NCBI GenBank assembly: GCA_009733775.1
Contig: WOGZ01000174.1
Span: 1-64,000 of the forward strand
Length of the DNA stretch: 64,000 nucleotides
Reading direction: 5' to 3'
Source of the DNA: Alectoria sarmentosa
Lineage: Eukaryota > Ascomycota > Lecanoromycetes > Lecanorales > Parmeliaceae
Of this stretch, positions 34,459 to 45,553 are shown piece after piece. Below the pieces are notes generated by a model, which was not told where the DNA came from, made no database searches, and saw only the letters and a list, made by a program, of their open reading frames with translations. Position numbers and translations under genes: made by a program. Numbering within the stretch: position 1 is the first letter of the stretch; each line of letters opens with the position of its first letter.

Positions 34459-37400
34459 AAAATTGATAATGCGATCATAAATTCTATGAAATTTTTTATG
34501 ATGTTGACGATTATAAATTAACTCAAAAATCTTTTATTCGAGAGCGTTAAATATATATAATCGCTTTTTATCATTATCAAAATTCATATAATAAATGAAA
34601 TCATCTCGTAATTTGAATCGTAAATTAACTCGTCATATAATAACATCGTCGACGTCATCAATACTCTGCTTATTATTAATCTCGAATTCATTAATAACGA
34701 TGTTAAAAATAATAACTTTAACGACCTTTTTAATAACATTAAAAACCTTATTTTACTAAAAGTTTTTTATATACTCGTCAATAAAACGTGATTTGAAATT
34801 CGTCGACATTTTTATCAAAATGATATGATAATTAATAAATATTTCGATACGAAATACGCTCGACAAGATAAATGATTTCTCAAAATCGTAAATCGATAAC
34901 TTATACAATATTTTCAACACACTTAATTCATTCTTTATTATTATAATCGATATTTATAATCGTGATAAAACATCGAAAATAATGTTTATTTTATCGATTT
35001 TATAACGTATTATAAGATCAAATATAAAAAGATATTAAAATGCTCGAATAAATCGCAGATTAAGTTTATCGATGCTTGAGATAATAAAACTTATTTAACG
35101 AAATATAAATACAATAATAAAATGATTTATATACATCATTACAAATGGCTTTTTGATAAACTCGATCATATATCGCATTTTTTTAACAATTCAAACTATG
35201 TCGACAATCTTTAACTTCGTAAATCAATAATTTTATTCAATTTAATTGAGCATTTTGTTAAAAAAGACAATAAATTACACATTAATACGTGAAAAAAATC
35301 TTTCGAAATCGTTAATGATATAATAAATTATAATAGCGAAGCCTCACTTCTTAAAGACATTAAAATTAATATAAAATTTACGATTAAAATCGTAATGAAT
35401 CAGAAACGTTGAGTTAATAAAAGCTTTTTAAAGGTTCTTAAAGACTTTTATCTTTGCTTTCGTAAAATTATAACAAAAAATGTTAAATTGTTATTTACGT
35501 GTACGCCCTTTGAATTTTTTAAGAAATGCTTTTATAAACTTTATTTTGCGTATTTACAAAACATTAACACGTTAAGTATAACGAGAAATCGATGATTATA
35601 ATCAACCCATAAAATCAAGAAACGTTTTCAACTTGCGAAGAGAAATCGAAAAATGCAATGATATTATAACGATAAACTTTTCTTCTGTCGTCGATAAATT
35701 TAAAAAATTAACTCTTTAATCGAGCAAGATCATAAAAGAATATCTTAAAAAAAACTTTTTAAAATTTAAATTGACTCGACATTATCGAAATAATGTGAAA
35801 AACTTTCATAAATGTTTTAAATATTCTAATAAAGTTTTAAAAAAGATTATTATATCGTTGATATAAACTTTAATAAAATCACGCAATAATTTTAACAAAC
35901 GATCAATTTGTCGTTGTATATAAAATAATAATTTCTTATATCTTATAAGAGTCACATTAAATTGTTCTTAATCTCGATGAAATATTATTATAAATTTGTG
36001 TCGATCTTTATAACGAACACGAAATTGATAAAAATAATTATTATTATCAATTATGAAGATATATGACGTTTCGATTATCGTTGTTATAATATTCGATTAA
36101 AAAAATAACGAATAAACATTGAATTTTGTGATTTTATTAAGTTCACGTATATCGACGATTACTTAATCTTTCTTATTATTATTAAATAATTGTTTTCAAA
36201 CCACGAACATAAAATAATTATATGAAATAAATTAATTTAATCATTTCATTTTATTCTGAGCATAAAATTTGTCAAATGTGAAATTAATAACTTTTCGATT
36301 CTTTTGATTAATCGAATATACACGCGATGACTTAATTATAACATCTGATTTTAACGAAATAAATATTCATTTCTTTTCGAATATATTTATTATAACGTCT
36401 TAATCTTCTTATATTTTTGAAAATTTCTTTATTATCGTAACAATTTAAAAGATTATTTTAAATGTGTTATAAATCATAATTTCATTATTTAATATATGTT
36501 TAAATTATAAATTAATGAATATCGTCGATTTTATAAAGCTTAATAAAAATTTGAACATTAATGAGATTTTTATTACGAAAATAACCGAAAATAAAATAAA
36601 AACAATTATCGTTATTATAAGACCTTTAACAAAATTCTTTTTTTATGATTTTATGTTATCGATAACGAGATAAACATTAACAATATTAATCATATATGCG
36701 CCATTTTATTTATATTCAAATAATGCTCTTAATTTAACTTACTTTAATAAACGAATTAATATTATTATAACGTTATAAACTTATATTATTAAAATTGTGA
36801 TATCGACGATATAAACAAATATTTTATCGATAAATTTCAAGTCTTAAGCGCAATTTAATTCAAATAAGAAATCTTTATTATTAAGAATTTTGTTATTATA
36901 AACAATAAATATTTCAACGATAACATTCGATATTATAAAAATGATAAATTTAAAACGAATTGTGCGTTTGAAATAAGAGTTTAATTTAATAATAACATCG
37001 ATAAAAACTTATAATTCTTGACACTTTATTAAAATAAAAACTTTAACATTCAAATTCACGATTATTTTTTTCGACGTCATAATATTAATGTTGATAAAAA
37101 TGTTAATTTTAAAATTATTCATAATATGAACTTTCATAATAAAATAAATCGTTTTTACTTAATCGTTAAAAATATCTCGAATATAAATTAATAACGTCGT
37201 ATACTCATTGATACGAATAATTTTATTATTCACCCCTTTAACTAATAACGATATAATTATTTTTTTAATCTTTAACTTAAATACGTGTTTTAATAAATAA
37301 GCTCGATTATTTATAATAATCTTATAATCTATATTTGAAAACATCTCACTCTTCTTTATTTTAAACTTCGATGAGAAATTTATTTTAAAAATAACATATT

Positions 37401-39707
37401 TTCAACTTTTAAAGTTATAATTAGACTTAACATTATGATATAATTCAATAATAAATTTAATAATATCGATATAAACATTATTTATTATGAATATTGCAAA
37501 CTTATTAAAGATTATTTTCGATAATGAATTTTGTTTCGAGCACGAGCTTCGTAAATATTTAAAGAATTTATTTCTGAACGGGAAATAGGTTTCGCATTTA
37601 TTATATATATGATTAATTTTCTTATTAACGAAATGCACGTTATGCATATTATTATAATCATTTTTATCAAAATTAATAAATTCTTTATCAAATGTCAAAA
37701 CAAGTTTTTCGATAATATAATATTAATAAAAACTAACAGATTTATTATACTCGTCATCGAAACTTTTATTAATATTCTTATTTACTTAATAAGCTCGTTA
37801 TTATTACGAATATTATAAATAACGAAATCGATTGTTCTAAAAAGGCTATTAATATAATAATTTATTATTATTATAAAGTAATTTAATTAACATTATAAAC
37901 AAACGTTATAATTAATTATTAGCTTGAAATTATTAAAAACCTAATCTATTTATACTTGAATCAACGATTTAAAATTATTAAAATGAATTTTCGCTTAAGC
38001 GCTAATTTATTTATAATAAATTTTTGTTTAAATATTGAGATTGTTAATTAATATAAATATTAATATTATATTAATAAGAAATGAAAGACTATTAAACATA
38101 ATAAGATTGATTAAATTAATTAAATTAACGATCGTAAAATTATTGTTTAAAATCAATATCTTGTTGTCTTTGCTGTTGTTAACGAAATTAAAATTATTTA
38201 TAATTATCTTTATTATTATTTTCAAATCGAAATTATCGATTTGCTTATTGAGTTGAAGTTTTTATACTTAACTTTTCTTTTACATATTTATTTACATAAA
38301 TTCATCATTTATATTTATAATTATTAAAATTTATAAAATATAAATTAATTATAATAATATTTTTAAACTTTTTGATATTTCGACGAAACTTTAAATCAAT
38401 GTCATTATAAATAATATTAAATTAATTTTTAATAAGCGTTATGTCGACGTCTTTAATCAATCGAAGAATCTTTTGAATATATTTATATAACTCACATCGA
38501 ATATTAATATCACGTAAAATGTAATATTCACGAAGCATAATATCGATAATTATCGTAATAAATTCTTTAAATCTATCGATAAATAAAATAACTTATTCGT
38601 TTATATCGTCACCGAATTTAATAATTCGACGTTTCATAATTGAGAATTTAATAATTCATTATTTCAAAGCCGTATCACGTAAACTCATTCATAGATTTTC
38701 TCGTATTAAATTAACATTTTTAACGATAATAAGATTTTTAACACGTTTTATAAACAGATACACGTCACGAAAATATATTTTTTTGTTAATATGCTCGATT
38801 GCTGATTCATTGCTAATTGACTTATCGTTATATATAAAATCGAAAAACTTTAAATCATTAACATTTCATTTATTTTCGTTATTTTCTTCTATTATCGTAA
38901 TAAATTCAAAAGATTTTAACTTATTAAATAAGTTTTATTATTCAATTTATAACGAGTATTCGATAACATATTAAGTTATAATAGCATTAATAATTATCTG
39001 CATATTTAAATCGATAATAAAAATCATATTAACAAGACGATTAATAAGACGATTAACAAAATCGATCGATAAGCGATAAATAATCTCTTCAGCAGAGATT
39101 GCTTTAATAATAAAATCGTTTATATTTGAAAATGAGAATATCAAATTAATAATAATAAATGTAATAACTAACGAGATATGTGAAATGACTTCGATAAAAG
39201 ATAAATCTTCGAAAAAACGTCGTAAATCTTTAATAACTACCTCGAAGCTATGAACTACTAACCTAATTATTATTCGATCGATGATTTAATTTTTTGATCA
39301 GGTTTATTATAGCTCGATAAACGAATCGAATAAAAATAATTTTAATCGAGCACGTTATTATCTTATTATAATTGAGAAAAATGTTTTAACAAATTTAAAC
39401 GTATTCTTTATAAAATGATTGATAATTAATTAAATAATGAAATCAATGAAATTATTAAATTGATGACCGAAATTAATAAAATCTCGTAATTATTAAGCTT
39501 GAACGACAACGTCACGAGAAATTAACAAGATAATTAAATTAATAAACAAATGTCTTAACGAAGAAAGTCATTCAACAATCGAAAACTAATTGATGAATTA
39601 ATTATTAACAAGTCGATTAATGATGATTATTATGCTAATTAATAAAGGTTTTTAACTTAATATAAGTCGATTAAATGATAATTATGCTAAATAAATGTTA
39701 TTATCAT
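34459..39707 (-). pseudogene. Element B internal region, gag-pol remainder, unreadable
   Basis: AT-rich DNA expected to hold gag, protease, reverse transcriptase and RNase H of element B on the minus strand. A degraded reverse-transcriptase-like stretch with KIDDI may lie near 36.5 kb, but I cannot defend it. Other short frames show no motif. Confidence 0.4.
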
Positions 39708-39902
39708 TGTTATAAATACATATGCTTTCATAAATGTGATCATGAAAATGAATATAAGATTGATTGATTCTTTTTTACAAAATTAACTATTTATATAAAA
39801 TTGTTAAGTTATTAATTTGATAAGATATCTTTTTGATAAGTGCAATCGCTAAACGAGATAAATATCTCGGCAAAATAAGTGCTTATCGTGATTACTATAA
39901 CA
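39708..39902 (-). repeat. Element B LTR (5' end of the element)
   Basis: 195 bp, TGTTATAAATAC to ATTACTATAACA on the + strand, followed by the GCTAT target duplication. It keeps more G and C than its partner. Confidence 0.85.
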
Positions 39903-39917
39903 GCTATCGCTATAACG

Positions 39918-40085
39918 ATATTATTTATACTTAATTAAATTAAAACGATTTAAATTAATCGTAAAATTATTCGTTCGAATTTAATTTTTTTCAACTATTT
40001 AAATTATTTTTCGATTTACGTTATTATTAACTTTATAAAGTTAATAATTTTTATATTTACTTTCGTTACTATAATATTAAATATC
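39918..40085 (-). repeat. Old repeat C1 (right part), after element A
   Basis: Reads TTAATTAAATTAAAACG and AAATTATTCG, then TTTACGTTATTATTAA and TATAATATTAAAT. It matches the reverse complement of about 41,210-41,350 and so continues the C1 copy that was split at 22,400. The match ends at about 40,085. Confidence 0.6.
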
Positions 40086-41214
40086 GAAAAGAGTTTTTTT
40101 AACGAGAATTTAATAAACAATAATATATTTATTTTAATAAATAACGAATTAAAAAGAATTTAAGAAACGCAAATAGATAATAATTGAAATTATTAAAAAA
40201 AAGCGCGAAAAATATAATAATAACGTTGAAAAATCATTAACACGCGTATATAAAATAAATTGTAATCGTAAATAAATTATAAAGCGACGATTTTTTTTAA
40301 AATTATTACGATCGAAATAAGAAAAACTTTAAAAAAAATATTGCGTAAATAAAATACGTATATAAATCGATAATAATAATAAAAAAAATCGTTTTCGATT
40401 ATAACACACGAAATATATATCGAGATTTTTAATATAAATAATTAAACGATAATAAAAGCAAAACTCGAAACGAATAATAATAATAATAATTTTCGAAATT
40501 GAAAATATTTAAAACGCATTAAGTGTTTAACGCGAGAAAAATAACGATTTAAAATTAAAAAAAAAGATGTTATTAATAATTAACGTTATTATTTTAAAGA
40601 TAACGAATTAATTAATTTAAATATAATTAATAAAAGAAAATAAAATAAAAAAGATAAATAATTTAATTAATTTATTACATTAATGCAATATTATAATTAT
40701 TAAAAATATAATTATAAAACGAAATTATATAAAAATAAATTAAATATACGAAGTATAATTAAAAAAATAATATTCGAAATTATAAAAAAATCGCTTCGCG
40801 TGCCTCAAAGATATATATAATATATAAAAAATAAAATATATAATATACGAAAAAACGTGCTCGATAAATATTAAAAAAAATTGTTTATTAAAATAAAAAA
40901 TCGTTTTAAAAGATTTCATTTTATAAAATTTTCAAAAATATTATACAATTTATTATTATAAGTGTTGCGAGATTTATATTAATTATTTTATAAATAAAGA
41001 AAATCGTAATTCGAAATAATTAACGTTTTTAATAATTAAGATAAATTAAAAAAAGTCGTTAAACGCGAATTTAATTATAATTTTAAATTAATATTTAAAT
41101 TCGAATTCGAACTTGAATTTAAATTAGATTTTTCAAAATCGATATATAAAATAAAAAGATTTAAAACGTTCGCAATTAAAAAGTCGAATTATTTAATTTT
41201 AAATTTATTATTTA
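40086..41214. repeat. AT-rich degraded DNA between C1 and C2
   Basis: RIP-like sequence, no reading frame, no motif and no partner found by eye. It forms the spacer between the two inverted C copies. Confidence 0.5.
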
Positions 41215-42650
41215 ATATTATATTAACGAAAATAAATATAAAATTTATTAACATTATAATAATAACGTAAATAAAATAATTATTAAAATAATTTGAAAAA
41301 ATTAAATTTCAGCGAATAATTTTAAAATCGATTTATATTATTTTAATTTAATTAAATAAACTCTTTTTTGCAATAAATAATAAAAAATTTTATAACGTAA
41401 ATATTTATTTTCGAATATTATAATAAAATATAATATAAAAAACGAAATAAATTTTATAACGATTTATTAATAAATAATATTATTTAAAATAATAACGTGT
41501 TAATTATATAAAAATCAAGTTGTAATTCGCATAATAAATTATTATATAATTTCAACGTCGACGTTTTTTATTTAACGTATAAAATAAAAATCGATATACG
41601 AATTTATTTTTATATAAACAAATAACTTAATTTCGATAATTAAAAAGTCGAATATTTATTACGAAATAATAATACGTTAATGTTTTAATTCGAAAAAATG
41701 AAAAAAAACATTTAAATTAAAGATTTTATATATTGCTAATATATATAATCTTAATTTATTTTTAATTAAAATAAAAAAAATTAATTTTTCGTCGATAATA
41801 AGATAATTTAATTATTGAAAAAAAAAACATTATTAAAAAAGTTCAATTTAAATTATTTTAATTGAAATAATTCGAATAAATATTTATATTATTAAATTAA
41901 AAATTTATTATTAAATAAGAAATATATTATTAAATATAGAATTTATATAAAAACAAGAAATGCGAAAAACGTTATAAATATCATTTTTACGATTTCGAGA
42001 ATAAAAAAGATAATTTAAATTTATTAAATTTGTTTTAATTTATAATACGACTTCGATTATTTATCGATTATTATAAAAATAAAAATAAAAATATTAAAAA
42101 ATAAAAATAAAAACTATAAAAATATAAAAGATAATAAATTCGAAAAAGATTATTTAAAAAATATAAATATTGAATTTAATTATATTACTCGATTTTTTAA
42201 CGTTCGTATTTTAAATTAATATTTATATAAAAACAATTCAAAATTCGACGAAATAATAAAATTTATTAATTTATAAACGAAATAAATTAAAAAAGATATA
42301 TCGTTTTAAAACTTCGAATATAATGAAATTATAAAACTAAAAGTTATTTAAAGTTTTTAAAATAATTACAATAAGCGTTTTAAAAATGCGTAACGTATTA
42401 TAAAAAAAATGTAATAAAATTTTCAATAAAATTAAAATCTTAGACTTTAAAAAATATATAATACGACGTAATTATTTAAAAATATGAAATTTACTTAAAT
42501 AAATATATAACGATAATATAAATTCACGTTTATTATTAAAGTTTTCATCGTTGAAACGATTAAAAAATGATCGAATTATTATTTTCGAAAAAAATTCTCA
42601 ATTTTAAAAGATTTTTATTATTTCTTTTTTAAATTGTTACGAGTTTAATA
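41215..42650 (+). repeat. Old repeat C2, inverted relative to C1
   Basis: About 1.4 kb matching C1 in inverted orientation, for instance TTTTCGAATATTATAAT at 41,409 and the CGTTGAAACGATTAAAAA area near 42,550. The match is interrupted only by small indels and transitions. It stops at about 42,650 where an LTR begins. The family is unknown. Confidence 0.6.
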
Positions 42651-42654
42651 TAAA

Positions 42655-42850
42655 ATCGACGATAATAAATATTATTAAAAAGCATTTATTTTATCGAGAT
42701 ATTTATCTCGTTTAATAATTGCATTTATTATAAAAATATCTCGTTAAGTTTATAACTTAACAAGTTTATATACATAATTAATTTCGTGAAAAAGAATTAA
42801 TTAATTTAATAATATTAAAAATCATATACTTATATTAATTTAATAATGAT
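42655..42850 (+). repeat. Solo LTR of the A/B family
   Basis: Shares AAGCATTTATTTTATCGAG, ATATTTATCTCGTTTAATAA, CTTAACAAG and TAATTTCGTGAAAAAGAATT with the element A LTRs, in the same orientation. No partner LTR lies at a suitable distance to the right. Ends are approximate. Confidence 0.6.
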
Positions 42851-43141
42851 ATTAATTTTTTATCAACATTATTCTTTTTTATTTAATAAGCAAATTCGAT
42901 AATTAATTTATTTTTTCGATAAATATTAATTATCTCGTTATTTCACGAATATAATATTATAATTTATTTATTCTTCGCTCGATAAAAATTTTCGTTACAT
43001 TTATATAAACTTTTTTAAAAACTTTTTTGAAAAGTTTTTCAATTTATTACGTTATAATAAATAATTAACTTTTATTATTAAATAATTTATTAATTTAATT
43101 ATTTTTTTAATTTCTCGTAACGTAATCGTTTAAATTTAATA
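42851..43141. repeat. AT-rich degraded DNA
   Basis: Short RIP-like stretch between the solo LTR and the piggyBac-like element. Nothing recognisable. Confidence 0.5.
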
Positions 43142-45116
43142 ATTATTCGATAAACGCCGAGAGGCAACAAATGCGATTTTTCTTTTTTATTTTATTATTA
43201 TAATTCACTCACATTATATGATCTATTTTATATAGCTAAAATCTATTTCATAAACATCATAAAACCACCCCTTTTATGAAATCGCCTTACACAGTCCCCT
43301 TTGCGACATAAAAAGATATTATATACCCTACACCCCCCTTGAGTCTTTCGCATCCCTTCTTTATTTCCACTGATTTCTCTATCAAAACCTTTTTTCTGAA
43401 CGTCATTGCGACACATAAAACATCTACGAATAATCTTCAAGTCTTGCTATTTATGATCATCTCGTAATAACTTTGATAACATGATAATAAAGGGTGAAGG
43501 TTGCCTTTTGCGATCATGTTTTGATTTATTTTTTAACAATTTCATGATCATATTCTTTAAAAACTTTTGATGCTTCTGAGTCGTTCTCATTGATTCACAT
43601 AATTTGAAGGCATTTATTAAACTTTCATTTAAATGTTAATGAAATAAAGGTATTTAATTTCGATTGCAGGCTCGTTGATTAATGTATGTAATTATCAAAG
43701 CATTAAATCGATCAATCTTTCTCATATATTTATTGTAGTAAAAAAAGAGCTTGAGAATCTTTATCTCCTTCTTTAAGACATTATGTTCATTCTCTTTAAA
43801 AACAAACAAAATAATATAAGCGTTTATATTGATTTTATTAAGACGTTTTCTTTTTTTAAAAATGAAATCATTAATCTCTCGAACATCATATGCAATAATA
43901 AATGTCAAAATAAGATTATTGTCTTGCCAGGTTATCAGAAAAACGTCATCTTATATTATTGCTGCAAAAACTTCGTACGGAATATTCTTAAAAAACTGCT
44001 ATTTCATCTTCACGAGCAGATTTAAAAGATCTTTTCGACTTGACTTCATGATCTCACACATCGCAATTCCTTTGACTTTCAAAATTATAATCAATTTTAG
44101 ATTATTAAAATAATTGTTTATAAAGAGAATGGTGTTAAGGGGTAATGTGTTAATAATCAATTTGACTATCATAACTGATATATTTTTTAATTCTTTAACT
44201 TTTAATTTATCTTTTAAATTTTATATAAGAGAATATCACGAATAATTATAAAAATAACCTTTATTATCGATTATAAAGATCTTGTATTTTTTCGAAATTG
44301 ACTTATTAAGCATTATAATGAAATGATGAGTCCGTCCTATTTTCTTGATTATATATTTATTAATTGTTATATAAGAGCTGAAAATACGCAGAATTCTTTA
44401 ATTCTTTCGAATCTCGTTAATAAATAATTAAAGCTTCTTATATCACATAAGCTGTTTTCATCGACCTTTTTCAATAATCATAAAATTCTCTTCGCTGGAA
44501 TTTAAACAATGAATGAACTTTTTAAAAAGGATATATCGGTTTCGAATCATTTTTTTAATAAGAATAAAAGTCATCGAAGCAATATCATCAATTCTTCAAT
44601 AATCATAAATAATAAGAAAATGAAAAACATTTATATAAATCGTGATAACGATAAAGATCTTAAGTTTCGACATAATAATGAGAGTTCAAATAGATTCAAG
44701 AGTATTTTGAGCAGTCGCATACAAATTCGTATTGTTATAAAGCATATTCCACACAGTAATAATTCATATAAGATTAAAAATCGAATATGAAGTAAGAAAC
44801 ATGTTCTCAAAAAGATGATTGACAGTCGGACGATGTTTTATCTTCATTGATTGATACTATGAAAATGATGGGATACGAAAGAGTAAATTATCGAGGTTTT
44901 CAAGATGTGTGTCTCTTTTTTTGTCTTTGATAATCTGTTTTTGCTTTTTTAAGGTTTGATTTAATTCGTACTTATCAGAAGTAGATAGAGTAGAAATTTG
45001 AGACATATTTGATTTGATATGATTAAATAGTAAAAAAAGTAAGAAAAGTCGCGTGTTTGAATATTCGTGTTTTTCGAAAAAAAATTGTTGCCGAGACTCG
45101 GCGTTTATCGAATAAT
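43142..45116 (-). mobile_element. piggyBac-like DNA transposon (inactive)
   Basis: A 1,975-bp element bounded by perfect 20-bp terminal inverted repeats: ATTATTCGATAAACGCCGAG at 43,142-43,161 and its reverse complement at 45,097-45,116. Both are followed inward by GGCAACA. Between them the minus strand carries a decayed piggyBac-type transposase (43,243-45,006). The base composition is clearly less AT-biased than the surroundings, so it has suffered little RIP. A TTAA target duplication, usual for the superfamily, is not visible at the ends. Confidence 0.78.
43243..45006 (-). pseudogene. piggyBac-type transposase remnant
   Basis: Read on the minus strand with several stops and frame breaks, so inactive. 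In order: ATG at 45,006 (MSQISTLSTSDKYELNQ), then NKSISKKYKIFIIDNKGYFY (piggyBac NKP-x-x-x-G-x-K-x-x-x-L-x-D-x-GY), then INTLP and INNYFNNLKLI (usual DNYFTS-x-x-L; the catalytic Asp now reads Asn) and SSRKDL. Next come DDVFLITWQDNN and YNKYMRKIDRFNALI (usual YNxxMGGVDxxDQL). The C-terminus is Cys-rich (CFMCRNDV ... LCRKGDCVRRFHK), as in the piggyBac C-terminal zinc-binding domain. The family is assigned from the order of these blocks; no database search was possible. Confidence 0.75.
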
Positions 45117-45553
45117 ATTTTATTAATTTCGATTATTAATTTAATAATTTTAATAATTTCATTATTTAATTAATCATTAATTATTTTATAAAAAACACAT
45201 TTAAATTTATTAAAGCATTTTTTATAATTATAATAAATTAATCATATACTCGATTAAAATTTTCATTATTTAATTCTTTATCAACTTTTTAAAGAAGATT
45301 TAATTAAAAGATTAAATTATTAATCGTATTATTTTTCGAATTGAAATTTAAAAATATAAAATTCTTCGATTTTAATATGAAAAAAAAGATCGTTTATTTT
45401 TATTAAACGTCACGTTTTTTATAAAAATATATATGCTTTTATAAATTGCTTGAAAATATTATTATTATTAAAAAAGATAATAAAATTCGAGAAATTCTGC
45501 TTATTTATTTTTATAACGAAATACTCATTTAAAATTTTATTTAATTTATTAAT
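45117..45553. repeat. AT-rich degraded DNA
   Basis: RIP-like spacer between the piggyBac-like element and the next LTR element. No feature recognised. Confidence 0.5.

Larger units (their letters stand above)
32783..39902 (-). mobile_element. Ty3/Gypsy retrotransposon B (RIP-degraded), nested in element A
   Basis: A 7.1-kb element. Its LTRs at 32,783-32,977 and 39,708-39,902 are both exactly 195 bp, with ends TGTTAT...ATAACA. The flanking 5-bp duplication is GCTAT (32,778-32,782 and 39,903-39,907). The LTRs align without gaps and differ at about 27 positions, all transitions. Coding remnants are on the minus strand (integrase at 34.2-34.5 kb, integrase C-terminal region at 33.7-33.9 kb). The LTR family is related to element A. 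Insertion into A's 3' LTR gives a tail-to-tail inverted pair. Confidence 0.85.
22402..39917 (+). mobile_element. Ty3/Gypsy retrotransposon A (RIP-degraded), split by three later insertions
   Basis: The outer element of a nested stack. The 5' LTR is about 22,402-22,590. The 3' LTR runs 32,600-32,782 and resumes at about 39,908 after element B. Without the inserts it would be about 7.2 kb, the same as B. The + strand keeps decayed Gypsy pol remnants in order: reverse transcriptase (YIDD at 29,482), RNase H (30,300), integrase C-terminal region and chromodomain-like end (31,530-31,960). Insertions inside it are 22,781-23,772, 23,799-25,795 and 32,783-39,902. All frames are broken by stops. Its outer target duplication could not be fixed. 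Confidence 0.75.

Noticed and set aside
36480..36600. Second reverse-transcriptase box (KIDDI) on the minus strand of element B
   Set aside because: The surrounding reading is too broken and the aromatic residue of the box is displaced; it is not strong enough to list as a feature.
38028..38256. Overlapping Ile/Leu/Asn-rich frames on both strands
   Set aside because: They are a product of extreme AT content inside element B and have no motif or composition expected of a protein.
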